NCBI RefSeq assembly: GCF_011059135.1
Contig: NZ_JAALGD010000004.1
Span: forward strand, 1-64,000
From: Brevibacillus sp. SYP-B805
GTDB lineage: Bacteria > Bacillota > Bacilli > Brevibacillales > Brevibacillaceae
Length of the DNA stretch: 64,000 bases
Direction of reading: 5' to 3'
The notes beneath the pieces are model-generated. The model did not search any database. It had not been told where the DNA came from and saw nothing but the letters and a program-made list of their open reading frames with translations. Below are positions 44,178 to 52,572 of this stretch, one piece after another (within the stretch, counting starts at the first letter, position 1; each line of letters begins with the position of its first letter). The position numbers were made by a program, and so were the translations under genes.

Positions 44178-45809
44178 CTAGACGGAATTATGGTAAGTTG
44201 TAACTTTTTGCAATGTTGTAACGTCGCCTTTCCCCGATCTTGCCATTCTTGTCGTTTCTAGTTTTTTTTGCGTTTTCCACTTCTTCGGGGAAACGCCGCA
44301 GATCGCCTTGAACACCCGGCTGAAATAGTTGGGATCCTGGTACCCGATGGAGGCGGCAATGTCCGAAATGGTATATTCGTCCATAAGCAGCAGCTCTTTG
44401 GCCCGTTTGATGCGCACATGGGTAATGTACTCCACAAACGTCATGTTCATCACTTTTTTGAACAAATGGCTCAAATAATAAGGACTGCGGTTGATATGTT
44501 CGGCCGCCTGCTCCAGCGTGATGGGCTGGTGAAAGTTGGCGTTGATGAAGTCCAGCACCCGGTCGATCATCAGATGATGGGTGGAGAACACCGCATTCTC
44601 CGCCAGCTCCTCCATAAATCCTTTCCATTTGGCCAGCAAATCATCGGCCGATTCGCAGTTCAGAAAGAGTTCCCCCTTCTGCAGGAAGGACCGGAACTGC
44701 TCCTGTTCTGTATAGTGAAAATGTTTCGTCATCTTGAGCCAGACATACATCAGCGTCAGCTTGTAATAAAGCGGGGACACCCCGCCTTCCTTCAGCCGGA
44801 CCAGCTTCTTTTCCAGTTCGCCGAAAAGAAATGCCAGATTCTCCCTGGTGATCTCTTCCTCGTCAAACGGCACCTCGATCTCCTCAATGATCTCCTTGTT
44901 GAACAGGGCGGGAAAGTCGGCATAGGCGCAGATTCTGCCGGACGAAAAATAAAACTCCAGGGAAAGGAGGCGCTTCGCCTCTTCATAGGAGTGGTAGAGG
45001 AGCATCGGGTTTTTGTATTCGTCCCCGCAGGCGATATTGAGCACATACCCCGTCTGCGCTTTTACCTCCTGATGCAGCCGCAGCCCAAGCTTTTTCATGT
45101 TCTCCACCAGTTCATGCTTCTGTTCCCCTTTTTTCGGGGTGTACAGCAGCACAAACTCATCCTGGATCAGCGTGGCGATCATGCCGGTATCCTGGCTGAA
45201 AGCCTGCACGGTATGGAAAACCTGGGTAAGAACCTGCCTGCGCCACGCGTCCGACTTGTTCGCCATCAGTTCGTTCAGGCGGCTGATCCTGGCTACCATC
45301 ACGCTGCTGGGGAGCGCATCATAGCCCAATTGGATGGCCTGATTCCAGACTTCGCGCAGATTGGTCACCTGCCCATGGATCAGCGTGGAAACCCACTCTT
45401 TTTTCAATGCCTCCCGCCTGGCAGCCCCCTCTTTGGCATGGGGGCGCCTTGCCGTCGTTTCCCCGACCTGTTGGAGCGCTTCCATGAACGATTGGATGGC
45501 GAGCGGTTTGACGAACAGCCGATAGCATCCGGCTTCCATGCATCGGATGGCCAGATCAAAATCCTTCGTCTCCGTGATGCCAATCACAACGGATGTTTTG
45601 GCGACTTCCGACATGCTTTTCCAATCGTCATGGCTCAACATGTCCACATCCACGAGCAGCAGCTGATGCTGACCCGTGAACGCCTGTTCAAACAGATCCT
45701 TGGCGTTGGCTGCTTCCGTGAAGCGCTCGATCGCCAAGCCGGATTGCTCCAGCATCCATCTCAGGCCATTTCGCTGAAAGTCACTCTTCTCCGCGACCAA
45801 GACATTCAT
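44178..45809 (-). CDS. Receiver-AraC transcriptional regulator, orphan
   Basis: This 543-residue protein has an N-terminal receiver-like domain ([19 protein letters not shown] with the candidate Asp near 54, LFVKPLA with Lys near 108), a long helical middle region and a C-terminal AraC DNA-binding domain ([38 protein letters not shown]). The usual acidic pair is reduced (AEKSD instead of VDDE), so phosphorylation may be weak or absent. No histidine kinase gene is adjacent. Lying between two urocanase genes, it most likely controls this operon. YesN-like by layout. Confidence 0.85.
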   Translation of the reverse strand: MNVLVAEKSDFQRNGLRWMLEQSGLAIERFTEAANAKDLFEQAFTGQHQLLLVDVDMLSHDDWKSMSEVAKTSVVIGITETKDFDLAIRCMEAGCYRLFVKPLAIQSFMEALQQVGETTARRPHAKEGAARREALKKEWVSTLIHGQVTNLREVWNQAIQLGYDALPSSVMVARISRLNELMANKSDAWRRQVLTQVFHTVQAFSQDTGMIATLIQDEFVLLYTPKKGEQKHELVENMKKLGLRLHQEVKAQTGYVLNIACGDEYKNPMLLYHSYEEAKRLLSLEFYFSSGRICAYADFPALFNKEIIEEIEVPFDEEEITRENLAFLFGELEKKLVRLKEGGVSPLYYKLTLMYVWLKMTKHFHYTEQEQFRSFLQKGELFLNCESADDLLAKWKGFMEELAENAVFSTHHLMIDRVLDFINANFHQPITLEQAAEHINRSPYYLSHLFKKVMNMTFVEYITHVRIKRAKELLLMDEYTISDIAASIGYQDPNYFSRVFKAICGVSPKKWKTQKKLETTRMARSGKGDVTTLQKVTTYHNSV

Positions 45810-45819
45810 GCTGTCCTCC

Positions 45820-47457
45820 TTACGGCTGAATTCGTTTCAGCCCCGCTTCCCGGGCGGTTTTGTCGGCGATCTCGTATCCGGCGTCAGCATACCTCACCAG
45901 ACTGACCCCCACGTCGCCAAGAAAGAGGTTGGGCAATTTCTCCGCGGTGCGCTGACTGCCGTCCACCACGATGCTCATGCCGGCATGAAGCGAATAGCCG
46001 ATACCCACTCCGCCTCCGGAATGGAAGCTCACCATCGTGGCGCCGTTTGCCGTGTTCAACAGGGTGTTTAGTATGGGCCAGTCCCCAATGACGTCGCTCC
46101 CATCCTTCATCCCCTCCGTTTCCCGCAGGGGCGAAGCCATCGACCCGGCATCCATGTGATCGCGCGTGAACACGACGGGGGCGCGCAGGACCTTCTCCGC
46201 CACCATGGCGTTGACCCGCTCCGCCAGCCAGATGCGCTCCTTGGCATTCATCCAGCACACCCTGGCCGGCAGCCCCTGGAAGCGGATATTGGCCTGCGCG
46301 TACTCGATCCACTGCTTTACCCGTTCATTGTCAAGCTGCTTCAGCAGCAGCTGGTCAATCGCATAGATATCCGCCGGATGGCCGGAAAGCGCGATCCAGC
46401 GGAACGGACTCAGCCCCTCGCACTGCAGTTCCCGGATATAAAGCGGTACGAAATTGGATATCGTAAAAGCTTCTTTAAGCCCGGATTCGAACGCCTGCTG
46501 GCGGATATTGTTGCCGTAGTCAAATACAATTGAACCCTTTTTTAGAAATCCTAACATCGCCTTCACGTGCTGCACAACAGTCATTTTGGCGTCCCGCAGG
46601 TACATGTCGGGAACCTGCTTGCGGATGAGGTTGGCATGTTCCACCGTATACTCCGTGGGGATATACCCGTTCAACAGATCGTGGGCGGATGTCTGGTCCG
46701 TCACCACATCGGGGATGATCTCCCGTCGCAGCAGTTCCTGATAGACATCGGCGGCATTGCCCACCAGGGCGACATTGAGGCTGGTGCGGGTGCGTTTGGC
46801 GTCCATCACGTAGCGGACCGCTTCCTCCAGATGATCCGTGGTCACATCGCAGATGTTGTATTTGATGCTGCGCGCCACTTTCTCCCGGTCAACTTCGACG
46901 ATGAGGCAGATGCCCTGATTCATTTTGATCGCGGTCGGCTGGGCGCTGCCCATCCCGCCAAGCCCGCTGGTCAGCACCCACTTGCCGGCCAGGGTTCCCT
47001 GAAAATGCTGCCTGGCGACCGCATGAAACGTCTCATAGGTGCCCTGCAAAATGCCCTGGGTGCCGATATAGGACCAGGCGCTGGCGGTGGACTGACCGTA
47101 CATCGTCAGTCCTTTCCGCTCCAGCTGCCGAAATTGTTTCCAGTTGGCATAGGCAGGCACCACCACCGAGTTGACGGCGATCACGCGCGGTGCCATTTCC
47201 GTCGTGCGGAAGACGGCGACCGGTTTGCCGGATTGGATGAGCAGCGTCTCGTCCTCATCCAGGCGCTCCAGCGTTTGCATGATGGCCGCCACCGCCTCCT
47301 TGCTGCGGGCCGCTTTCCCTGTGCCATACACCACGAGATGATCGGGATCTTCTGCGACATCCGGATCAATGGTGTTTTGCAGCAATCGCAGAATGCCTTC
47401 CGTTTGCCAATTTTTGCAGCGCAATCCCTCTGCGGGAGAATGGACCGCTTTCCCCAT
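45820..47457 (-). CDS. Divergent urocanase paralogue, candidate thiourocanate hydratase
   Basis: This protein of about 545 residues is a urocanase by overall order: [62 protein letters not shown]. But the signature reads FQGLPARVCWMNAKER: the catalytic Cys stays while Gly-x-Gly after it is lost. Other active-site stretches also differ from the canonical copy (HHGGG becomes HSGGG; RPQFCEG becomes RELQCEG). This points to a different substrate, not a duplicate of HutU. The start is probably ATG 47457 or 47466. It follows the MIO-less lyase gene by about 20 bp, which fits hydration of that lyase's product. Confidence 0.8.
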   Translation of the reverse strand: MGKAVHSPAEGLRCKNWQTEGILRLLQNTIDPDVAEDPDHLVVYGTGKAARSKEAVAAIMQTLERLDEDETLLIQSGKPVAVFRTTEMAPRVIAVNSVVVPAYANWKQFRQLERKGLTMYGQSTASAWSYIGTQGILQGTYETFHAVARQHFQGTLAGKWVLTSGLGGMGSAQPTAIKMNQGICLIVEVDREKVARSIKYNICDVTTDHLEEAVRYVMDAKRTRTSLNVALVGNAADVYQELLRREIIPDVVTDQTSAHDLLNGYIPTEYTVEHANLIRKQVPDMYLRDAKMTVVQHVKAMLGFLKKGSIVFDYGNNIRQQAFESGLKEAFTISNFVPLYIRELQCEGLSPFRWIALSGHPADIYAIDQLLLKQLDNERVKQWIEYAQANIRFQGLPARVCWMNAKERIWLAERVNAMVAEKVLRAPVVFTRDHMDAGSMASPLRETEGMKDGSDVIGDWPILNTLLNTANGATMVSFHSGGGVGIGYSLHAGMSIVVDGSQRTAEKLPNLFLGDVGVSLVRYADAGYEIADKTAREAGLKRIQP

Positions 47458-47477
47458 CGCATTCATCCTCTCGTGAT

Positions 47478-49007
47478 TTATAACGTGCCTACCTGGGCTT
47501 CCACTTCCCGTATCCACTCGCCGCTCTCCACGAAGCGGATCGCCAGATGCAGGTCGGGATAAAACAGACGGTCTTCCTGCCAATAGGGAATGTGTGTCCG
47601 CAGCAATTCGTAGATTTTCCCCGTGCCGCGGCCAAATCCCAGCGGTTTGTGGAAATCCAGCGCCTGGGCCGCCGCCAGCAGTTCAATGGCAATCACCTTC
47701 TGGGCGTTCTTCAGCACCTGCAGCGCCTTGAGGGCCGCCGGCGTCCCCATGCTGACATGATCCTCCTGGAATGCGGAGGTTGGGATGGAATCCACCGAGA
47801 TCGGGTGGCACAGCACCTTGTTTTCCGCCACCAGCGAAGCGGCCACGTACTGCGGAATCATGAAGCCGGAGTTGAGGCCGCTCTTCTCCACCAGAAAAGG
47901 CGGCAGTTCGCTCACATGCGGATTGACCAGCCGATCCAGCCGGCGCTCCGACACATTGGCCAGTTCCGAAATCGCCATCGCCAGCATGTCCATCGTCAGG
48001 GCCACGGGTTCGCCGTGGGCATTGCAGGCGGAGATGGCGATGCCGCCAGCCCCGTCTTCAAACAGCAGCGGATTGTCCGTTGCCGCATTCAGTTCGATCG
48101 TCACCATCTCTTCCGCATGGCTGATCTTGTCGCGGCAGGCGCCGTGGATCTGCGGAATGGACCGCAGGCTGAGCGCATCCTGCAGCCGGTAATCCTTGTA
48201 GGTTTCCGCAATCTCGCTGTCCTGCAGCAGCGCCAGCAGATTGGCCGCCACCCGGCGCTGTCCGGGGAACGGCCGGAGGTTGTGCACCCGTTCATCGAAG
48301 GCATAGCGCGTCCCTTTCAACGCTTCGACGCTCATCGCCCCCGCGATGTCGGCCCATTTGGCCAACTGTTTGGCATCATGGATCACCAGCGCGCCGATTC
48401 CGGTCATGCACACCGTGCCGTTTACCAGCGAAAGGCCCTCTTTTTCCTTCAATTCCAGCAGCGGAATGCCCGCCTGTGCCATCGCTTCCGCTCCGGACAA
48501 CAGAGCGCCCCGGTAGTACGCCTGCCCCAACCCGATCAAGACCAGCGAGATATGGGCCATGTGGGTCAGATAGCCGACCGAGCCCTGGGACGGCACCCAG
48601 GGGACAACCCCCTCGTTTAACATGCGGATCAAGGTTTGCACCACTTCCAGGCGCACCCCGGAGTGGCCCTGGCTGAAGTTGGTGACGGCCGCGAACATGA
48701 TCGCCCGCACGAAATCTTCCGGCAGCGGTTCCCCGACCCCGCAGGCGTGGCTCATCAGCACGCGCCGGGACAGCAGGGATGCCTCCTCTGCCGACAGCCG
48801 CACCTTGCACAGTTCGCCCAGCCCGGTGGTGACGCCGTACACGATCCGCCCCTCGGCGACAAAACGATCGACCAACCGGCGGCAGCGCGCGATTTTTTCC
48901 GCCCCCTGAGAGCTCAGCTGCACTTCCGCCCGGCCGCGCGCCACCGCTGCCAGCTGATCGATGGTGACCGGACCGTCACCGATGATAACCTGTCTTCCTG
49001 TCTGCAT
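47478..49007 (-). CDS. Histidine ammonia-lyase family protein lacking the MIO tripeptide (ergothionase-like)
   Basis: This 509-residue protein aligns along its whole length with HutH: YGVTTGLG (Tyr near 57), SHACGVGEPL, GHSGVR, NGTVCMTG, IPQIHGA, ELNAATDNPLL, SIPTSAFQEDHVSMG. At the MIO site, however, it reads QGSVG-YLTHMAH (141-152) where HutH has GSVGASGDLAPLAH; Ala-Ser-Gly is missing in frame and the flanks have changed. It therefore cannot make the methylidene-imidazolone electrophile needed to expel ammonia. From what I recall, ergothionases of this superfamily eliminate trimethylamine, a better leaving group, without MIO. With the OpuC-type importer beside it, ergothioneine or hercynine is the likely substrate. 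Family certain; function inferred. Confidence 0.8.
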   Translation of the reverse strand: MQTGRQVIIGDGPVTIDQLAAVARGRAEVQLSSQGAEKIARCRRLVDRFVAEGRIVYGVTTGLGELCKVRLSAEEASLLSRRVLMSHACGVGEPLPEDFVRAIMFAAVTNFSQGHSGVRLEVVQTLIRMLNEGVVPWVPSQGSVGYLTHMAHISLVLIGLGQAYYRGALLSGAEAMAQAGIPLLELKEKEGLSLVNGTVCMTGIGALVIHDAKQLAKWADIAGAMSVEALKGTRYAFDERVHNLRPFPGQRRVAANLLALLQDSEIAETYKDYRLQDALSLRSIPQIHGACRDKISHAEEMVTIELNAATDNPLLFEDGAGGIAISACNAHGEPVALTMDMLAMAISELANVSERRLDRLVNPHVSELPPFLVEKSGLNSGFMIPQYVAASLVAENKVLCHPISVDSIPTSAFQEDHVSMGTPAALKALQVLKNAQKVIAIELLAAAQALDFHKPLGFGRGTGKIYELLRTHIPYWQEDRLFYPDLHLAIRFVESGEWIREVEAQVGTL

Positions 49008-49008
49008 C

Positions 49009-50001
49009 TCAGGCGTTCACTCCCACCATGTTCCGTTCGGCGCGCAGGAGCTCCTGGATATGCGCCAGACTGAGTTCCCCCACGTGCCGATCCTCTTCAT
49101 CCACGACCGCCAGCTTCTCCGCTCCGGAACGCAGCATCAGGGAGAGGGCCGCTTTCAGGTTGTCGTCGCGGCGGATCCTGCGGCTGCCGGCCGGCGCATC
49201 CTTCCCTGCCGCCGGTTTCATCGCGGCTTCAACGGCAATCAGGCTGATCTGGCGGATCACATCCTCCCCGCCGATCAGATTGCGCACAAAGTCGTTTTTC
49301 GGTTGGGCAATGATGGCAAGCGGCGTATCGTACTGCACCACTTCGCCGTCCTTCATGATGATGATCTTGTCTGCCAGACGCAGGGCTTCATCCACGTCAT
49401 GGGTGACGAACAGAATGGTTTTGTGCAGCTTTTTCTGAATGGAAACCAGCTCGTCCTGCAGCTTGGTACGGGTAATGGCGTCGATCGCCCCGAATGGTTC
49501 ATCCATCAGCATGAAAGGGGGATCTGCCGCCAGCGCACGGGCAAGCCCCACCCGCTGCTGCTGGCCGCCCGACATCTGCCGCGGATACCGCTTCCGGTAC
49601 TGGCCGGGATCGAGATGGACCAGCTCCAGCAGTTCATCGATCCGGCGCTCGATGCGCTCTTTGGGCCAACCCAGCATGTCCGGCACGACGGCGATGTTCT
49701 GCTCGACGGTCATGTGCGGGAACAGGCCGCTCTGCTGAATCACGTACCCGATCTGGCGGCGCAGCTCGTTCACCGGCACCTCGCGCGTATCCTTCCCGTT
49801 TACATAGATGGTGCCCGCCGACTGCTCATACAGGCGGTTGACCATTTTCAGGAGAGTGGTCTTCCCGCAGCCCGAACTTCCCAGCAGCACGACCAATTGC
49901 CCTTCCTCGACGCTCAAGTTGACATTGTTGACCGCCGGCCTGTCGCTGCCGGGATACCATTTGCTAACGTTTTCAAATCTGATTCCGCCCACGTCCTTCA
50001 C
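49009..50001 (-). CDS. OpuC/ProU-type ABC transporter ATP-binding protein
   Basis: This 330-residue ATPase has Walker A LLGSSGCGKTTLLKMVN, signature MSGGQQQRVGLARA, Walker B FMLMDEPFGAID and the switch histidine in FVTHDVDEA. A C-terminal CBS region (AEKLAVVDEEDRHVGELSL) is typical of quaternary-amine (glycine betaine/choline) importers and often senses ionic strength. GTG start. It ends one base before the lyase start, so importer and lyase are translationally linked. Confidence 0.9.
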   Translation of the reverse strand: MKDVGGIRFENVSKWYPGSDRPAVNNVNLSVEEGQLVVLLGSSGCGKTTLLKMVNRLYEQSAGTIYVNGKDTREVPVNELRRQIGYVIQQSGLFPHMTVEQNIAVVPDMLGWPKERIERRIDELLELVHLDPGQYRKRYPRQMSGGQQQRVGLARALAADPPFMLMDEPFGAIDAITRTKLQDELVSIQKKLHKTILFVTHDVDEALRLADKIIIMKDGEVVQYDTPLAIIAQPKNDFVRNLIGGEDVIRQISLIAVEAAMKPAAGKDAPAGSRRIRRDDNLKAALSLMLRSGAEKLAVVDEEDRHVGELSLAHIQELLRAERNMVGVNA

Positions 50002-50060
50002 CCTTTTCCTATGGATTGAAAGGGGCCTTCATGCAGGATGCGGGCCCCTTTTCCGATTGA

Positions 50061-51005
50061 TTATTTGAGCAAGCCTTTTTCCTCGAGGAACTCCTTGGCG
50101 ACGGCAGCCGGCTCTTCCTTGTCGTCGCCGTCCACCTTCCAGTTGAGGCTCGCCATCACTTCATTCGTCAGCAGGGCGTTCACCTTGCCGATGATCTCTC
50201 CCACCTCGGGGTACTTGGCCAGCAGCTCTCCCCGCACCTGAGGCACCACGTGATACGGCGGCCAGAAGTGCTTGTCGTCTTCCAGCGCCACCAGGTTGTA
50301 ACCGGCGATTTGACCGTCTGTACCAAAGCCGATCGTCACATCCACCTGACCGGCCGTCAGCGCCTTGTACTTCAGCCCGATGTCAAACAGCTTGGCCGAT
50401 TTGAACTGGAAGCCGCCATAGGTTTTCTGCAGGCCCGGCAGTCCGTCGGCGCGGTCGCCGAATTCGGGAATCAGCGCAAAGCGGAGTTCGGGTGCTTTCG
50501 CCGACAGATCGGAGAGGGTCTTGAGGCCGTATTTGTCCGCCACTTCTTTCGTCGTGACCAGCACATAACCGTTGTTAAACGGCGTCTGCTCCAGCACCTC
50601 GATATTCCACTTTTCCTTGTAGCCTTTCTTGACGGCCTCGTACACCGCCTTGTCGTCGCTTTGGACCTCGCCTTTCAGCACATCCAAGAGAGCGGTGCCG
50701 GTATACTCCGGATAAAGATCGATCTCGCCGTTTTTCAGGGCTTCAAACGCTACCAGCGTGCCGCCGAGATTCAGCTTCCGCTCGACCGGATAGCCCGCCG
50801 CTTCAAGCGCCTGGGCGTACAATTCCCCCAGGATGTACTGTTCCGTGAAGTTCTTGGAACCAATCTTGATCGTCGGCTTGCTCTGGCCGTTATTGGCATT
50901 GGATGAGGCCGACGGGGAAGCCGTCCCCCCTCCGCAAGCGGCGGTTACCAGACTCAGGGCAACCACCATCGCCCATAATCCAAATGTTTTGACAAATCGC
51001 TTCAT
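50061..51005 (-). CDS. OpuC/OsmF-type substrate-binding lipoprotein
   Basis: This 314-residue protein has a signal peptide with lipobox LVTAACG. It then shows the OpuAC-type hallmarks KIGSKNFTEQYILGE and NGEIDLYPEYTGTALLDVL. These proteins bind quaternary ammonium compounds in an aromatic cage; several Tyr, Trp and Phe are available (FWPPYHV, YGGFQFKSAK). The EgtU/EgtUV ergothioneine binder belongs to this family, so a trimethylated histidine is a reasonable ligand here. Glycine betaine or choline cannot be excluded from sequence alone. Confidence 0.88.
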   Translation of the reverse strand: MKRFVKTFGLWAMVVALSLVTAACGGGTASPSASSNANNGQSKPTIKIGSKNFTEQYILGELYAQALEAAGYPVERKLNLGGTLVAFEALKNGEIDLYPEYTGTALLDVLKGEVQSDDKAVYEAVKKGYKEKWNIEVLEQTPFNNGYVLVTTKEVADKYGLKTLSDLSAKAPELRFALIPEFGDRADGLPGLQKTYGGFQFKSAKLFDIGLKYKALTAGQVDVTIGFGTDGQIAGYNLVALEDDKHFWPPYHVVPQVRGELLAKYPEVGEIIGKVNALLTNEVMASLNWKVDGDDKEEPAAVAKEFLEEKGLLK

Positions 51006-51030
51006 CTCCTGTTTCCCCCTTTTTCATGTG

Positions 51031-51672
51031 TTAGACAAGCGGCGGGGTTGTCCATTTTTCAATCCCGCCAAAGATCACCTCGGCCAGCAGCGCAAGGATG
51101 GCGATGGGAATGGCGCCGACCAGCAGCAGGGAGGTTTGCGCCAGCGCGATCCCGTTCAAAATGTACTCGCCCAGTCCGCCTCCGCCGATGAATGCGGCCA
51201 GCGCCGCGCTGGCGATCACTTCAACGGCTGCCGTCTTGATCCCGGTGATGATTACCGGGAGGGCCAGCGGAATCTCCACGGTGCGCAGCACGCGCCGGTG
51301 ATCCATCCCCATGCCGTAGGCCGCTTCAATGACGCTTTTGTCCAGTTCCCGGAAAGCGGTTACCGTATTGATCAGGATCGGCGGGCAGACAAGCAGCGAG
51401 AGCGCCAGCAGCGACGGCCCAAAGCCGACGCCGATGTACGGCATCGCCAAAGCGAGCACGGCCAGGCTGGGGATAATCCGCCCGATGTTCACGGCGTTGA
51501 GGATCACCATGGAACCGCGATTGGTTTTTGCCAGGTAGATGCCGAGCGGCACACATATCACCACGCCGATGCCAAGGGCAAGAAAGCTGAGGAGCAGATG
51601 CGTGTTGACCGCATGCCAAAAGTCGGACTGGTTCTCCAGCAGGTACTGGTAAGCTTCAAGCAGCAGTGCCAA
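51031..51672 (-). CDS. OpuC-type ABC transporter permease
   Basis: This 213-residue permease starts at TTG 51672 with GGGGGA upstream. It has five to six membrane helices and the EAA loop VIEAAYGMGMDHRRVLRTVEI (read in parts), which docks on the ATPase. Together with the second permease it forms the membrane channel of a quaternary-amine importer. It lies between the other permease (12 bp) and the binding protein. Confidence 0.9.
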   Translation of the reverse strand: MALLLEAYQYLLENQSDFWHAVNTHLLLSFLALGIGVVICVPLGIYLAKTNRGSMVILNAVNIGRIIPSLAVLALAMPYIGVGFGPSLLALSLLVCPPILINTVTAFRELDKSVIEAAYGMGMDHRRVLRTVEIPLALPVIITGIKTAAVEVIASAALAAFIGGGGLGEYILNGIALAQTSLLLVGAIPIAILALLAEVIFGGIEKWTTPPLV

Positions 51673-51684
51673 GACAATCCCCCC

Positions 51685-52302
51685 TTATACGTTCAACTTC
51701 AACCGTTTTTCCAACAGGCGAAACAGCAGGTCGGACAGGATAGCCAGGAAGGCGACGGCGATCGTGCCGCTCACAATCTTGCCGCTGTGATCGGAGTAGA
51801 TCCCCTCGAAAATCAGCTCGCCCAGCCCGCCTGCATTGATGTAGGCGGCGATGGCGGCAATGCCGATCATGGAAACCGTCGCGATGCGCACCCCCGCTAC
51901 GACCACGGGCAGCGCGAGCGGAAGGACGATTTTTCGCAGGATCTGCCAGCCGTTCATGCCCATCCCCTTGGCTGCCTCGATGATGGCAGGATCGATTCCC
52001 CGGATGGCCGTGACGATATTGCGGACCAACGTCATCTGCGAATAGGCAACCAGGGCGGTGATGGCCGACTTGGTGCCCAGTCCGAGAAAGGGGATGAGGA
52101 GCGCAAACAGCGCCAGGCTGGGAATCGTGTAGATCACACCAAGCCCGCCGATCACCGGGGTGTATGTCTTGCGGTAGCGGGAAACGCACAGGGCGACGGG
52201 AACCGCAATACACAGGGCGATCAGGAGGGAGATGGTCACCAGATAGAGATGCTCCCAGAAGAGCTGGCCCACCTTGTCCAGATGCGTAAGCAAATATTTC
52301 AC
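51685..52302 (-). CDS. OpuC-type ABC transporter permease, first gene of the operon
   Basis: This protein of about 205 residues is a permease with EAA loop IIEAAKGMGMNGWQILRKI and hydrophobic helices throughout, paralogous to the next gene. ATG 52308 is only one base after GGAGG; GTG 52302 has better spacing and is preferred. It leads the operon. A perfect -35 TTGACA lies upstream (52410-52405) but no matching -10, consistent with activator-dependent transcription. Confidence 0.88.
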   Translation of the reverse strand: MKYLLTHLDKVGQLFWEHLYLVTISLLIALCIAVPVALCVSRYRKTYTPVIGGLGVIYTIPSLALFALLIPFLGLGTKSAITALVAYSQMTLVRNIVTAIRGIDPAIIEAAKGMGMNGWQILRKIVLPLALPVVVAGVRIATVSMIGIAAIAAYINAGGLGELIFEGIYSDHSGKIVSGTIAVAFLAILSDLLFRLLEKRLKLNV

Positions 52303-52572
52303 CGGCATTCCTCCTATCTGTTTTACCTTGGGCCGTACGAGACCGGGACGGTATTCGCCGGAATCGGGTTTTGGTTATCTCCCATTCTATCCATCCCCCT
52401 TTTGTCAAGCACTGGATGGAAATATTAATTTTCGGACAATTTTGCGCCAGTTTTCCGCAGCGGTCCCCCCCTCTTAATTTTTTTGTCGTATCTTGAGATT
52501 TTTGCTGCGGAAGCAAACGGCCGTTGGCGCAGAGGGGCTGTCCAACGGCCTCTTTTCCTGGAAAAGCGGACG
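52303..52572. other. Leader of the ten-gene operon and end of the chemoreceptor gene
   Basis: No gene supported. On the minus strand it contains TTGACA without a -10 at 16-18 bp, a GC-rich stretch, and a hairpin GGCCGTTGG/CCAACGGCC (about 52516-52548) just after the chemoreceptor stop that may end that transcript. I see no riboswitch. Confidence 0.4.

Noticed and set aside
52391-52410. Sigma-A promoter of the ten-gene operon at TTGACA
   Set aside because: The -35 is perfect but no -10 lies at 16-18 bp; TAGAAT is only 13 bp away. Not called as a promoter.
52430-52470. Sigma-54 promoter (TGGCGC followed by TTGTC)
   Set aside because: The -12 GC dinucleotide is absent and no sigma-54 activator is encoded nearby.
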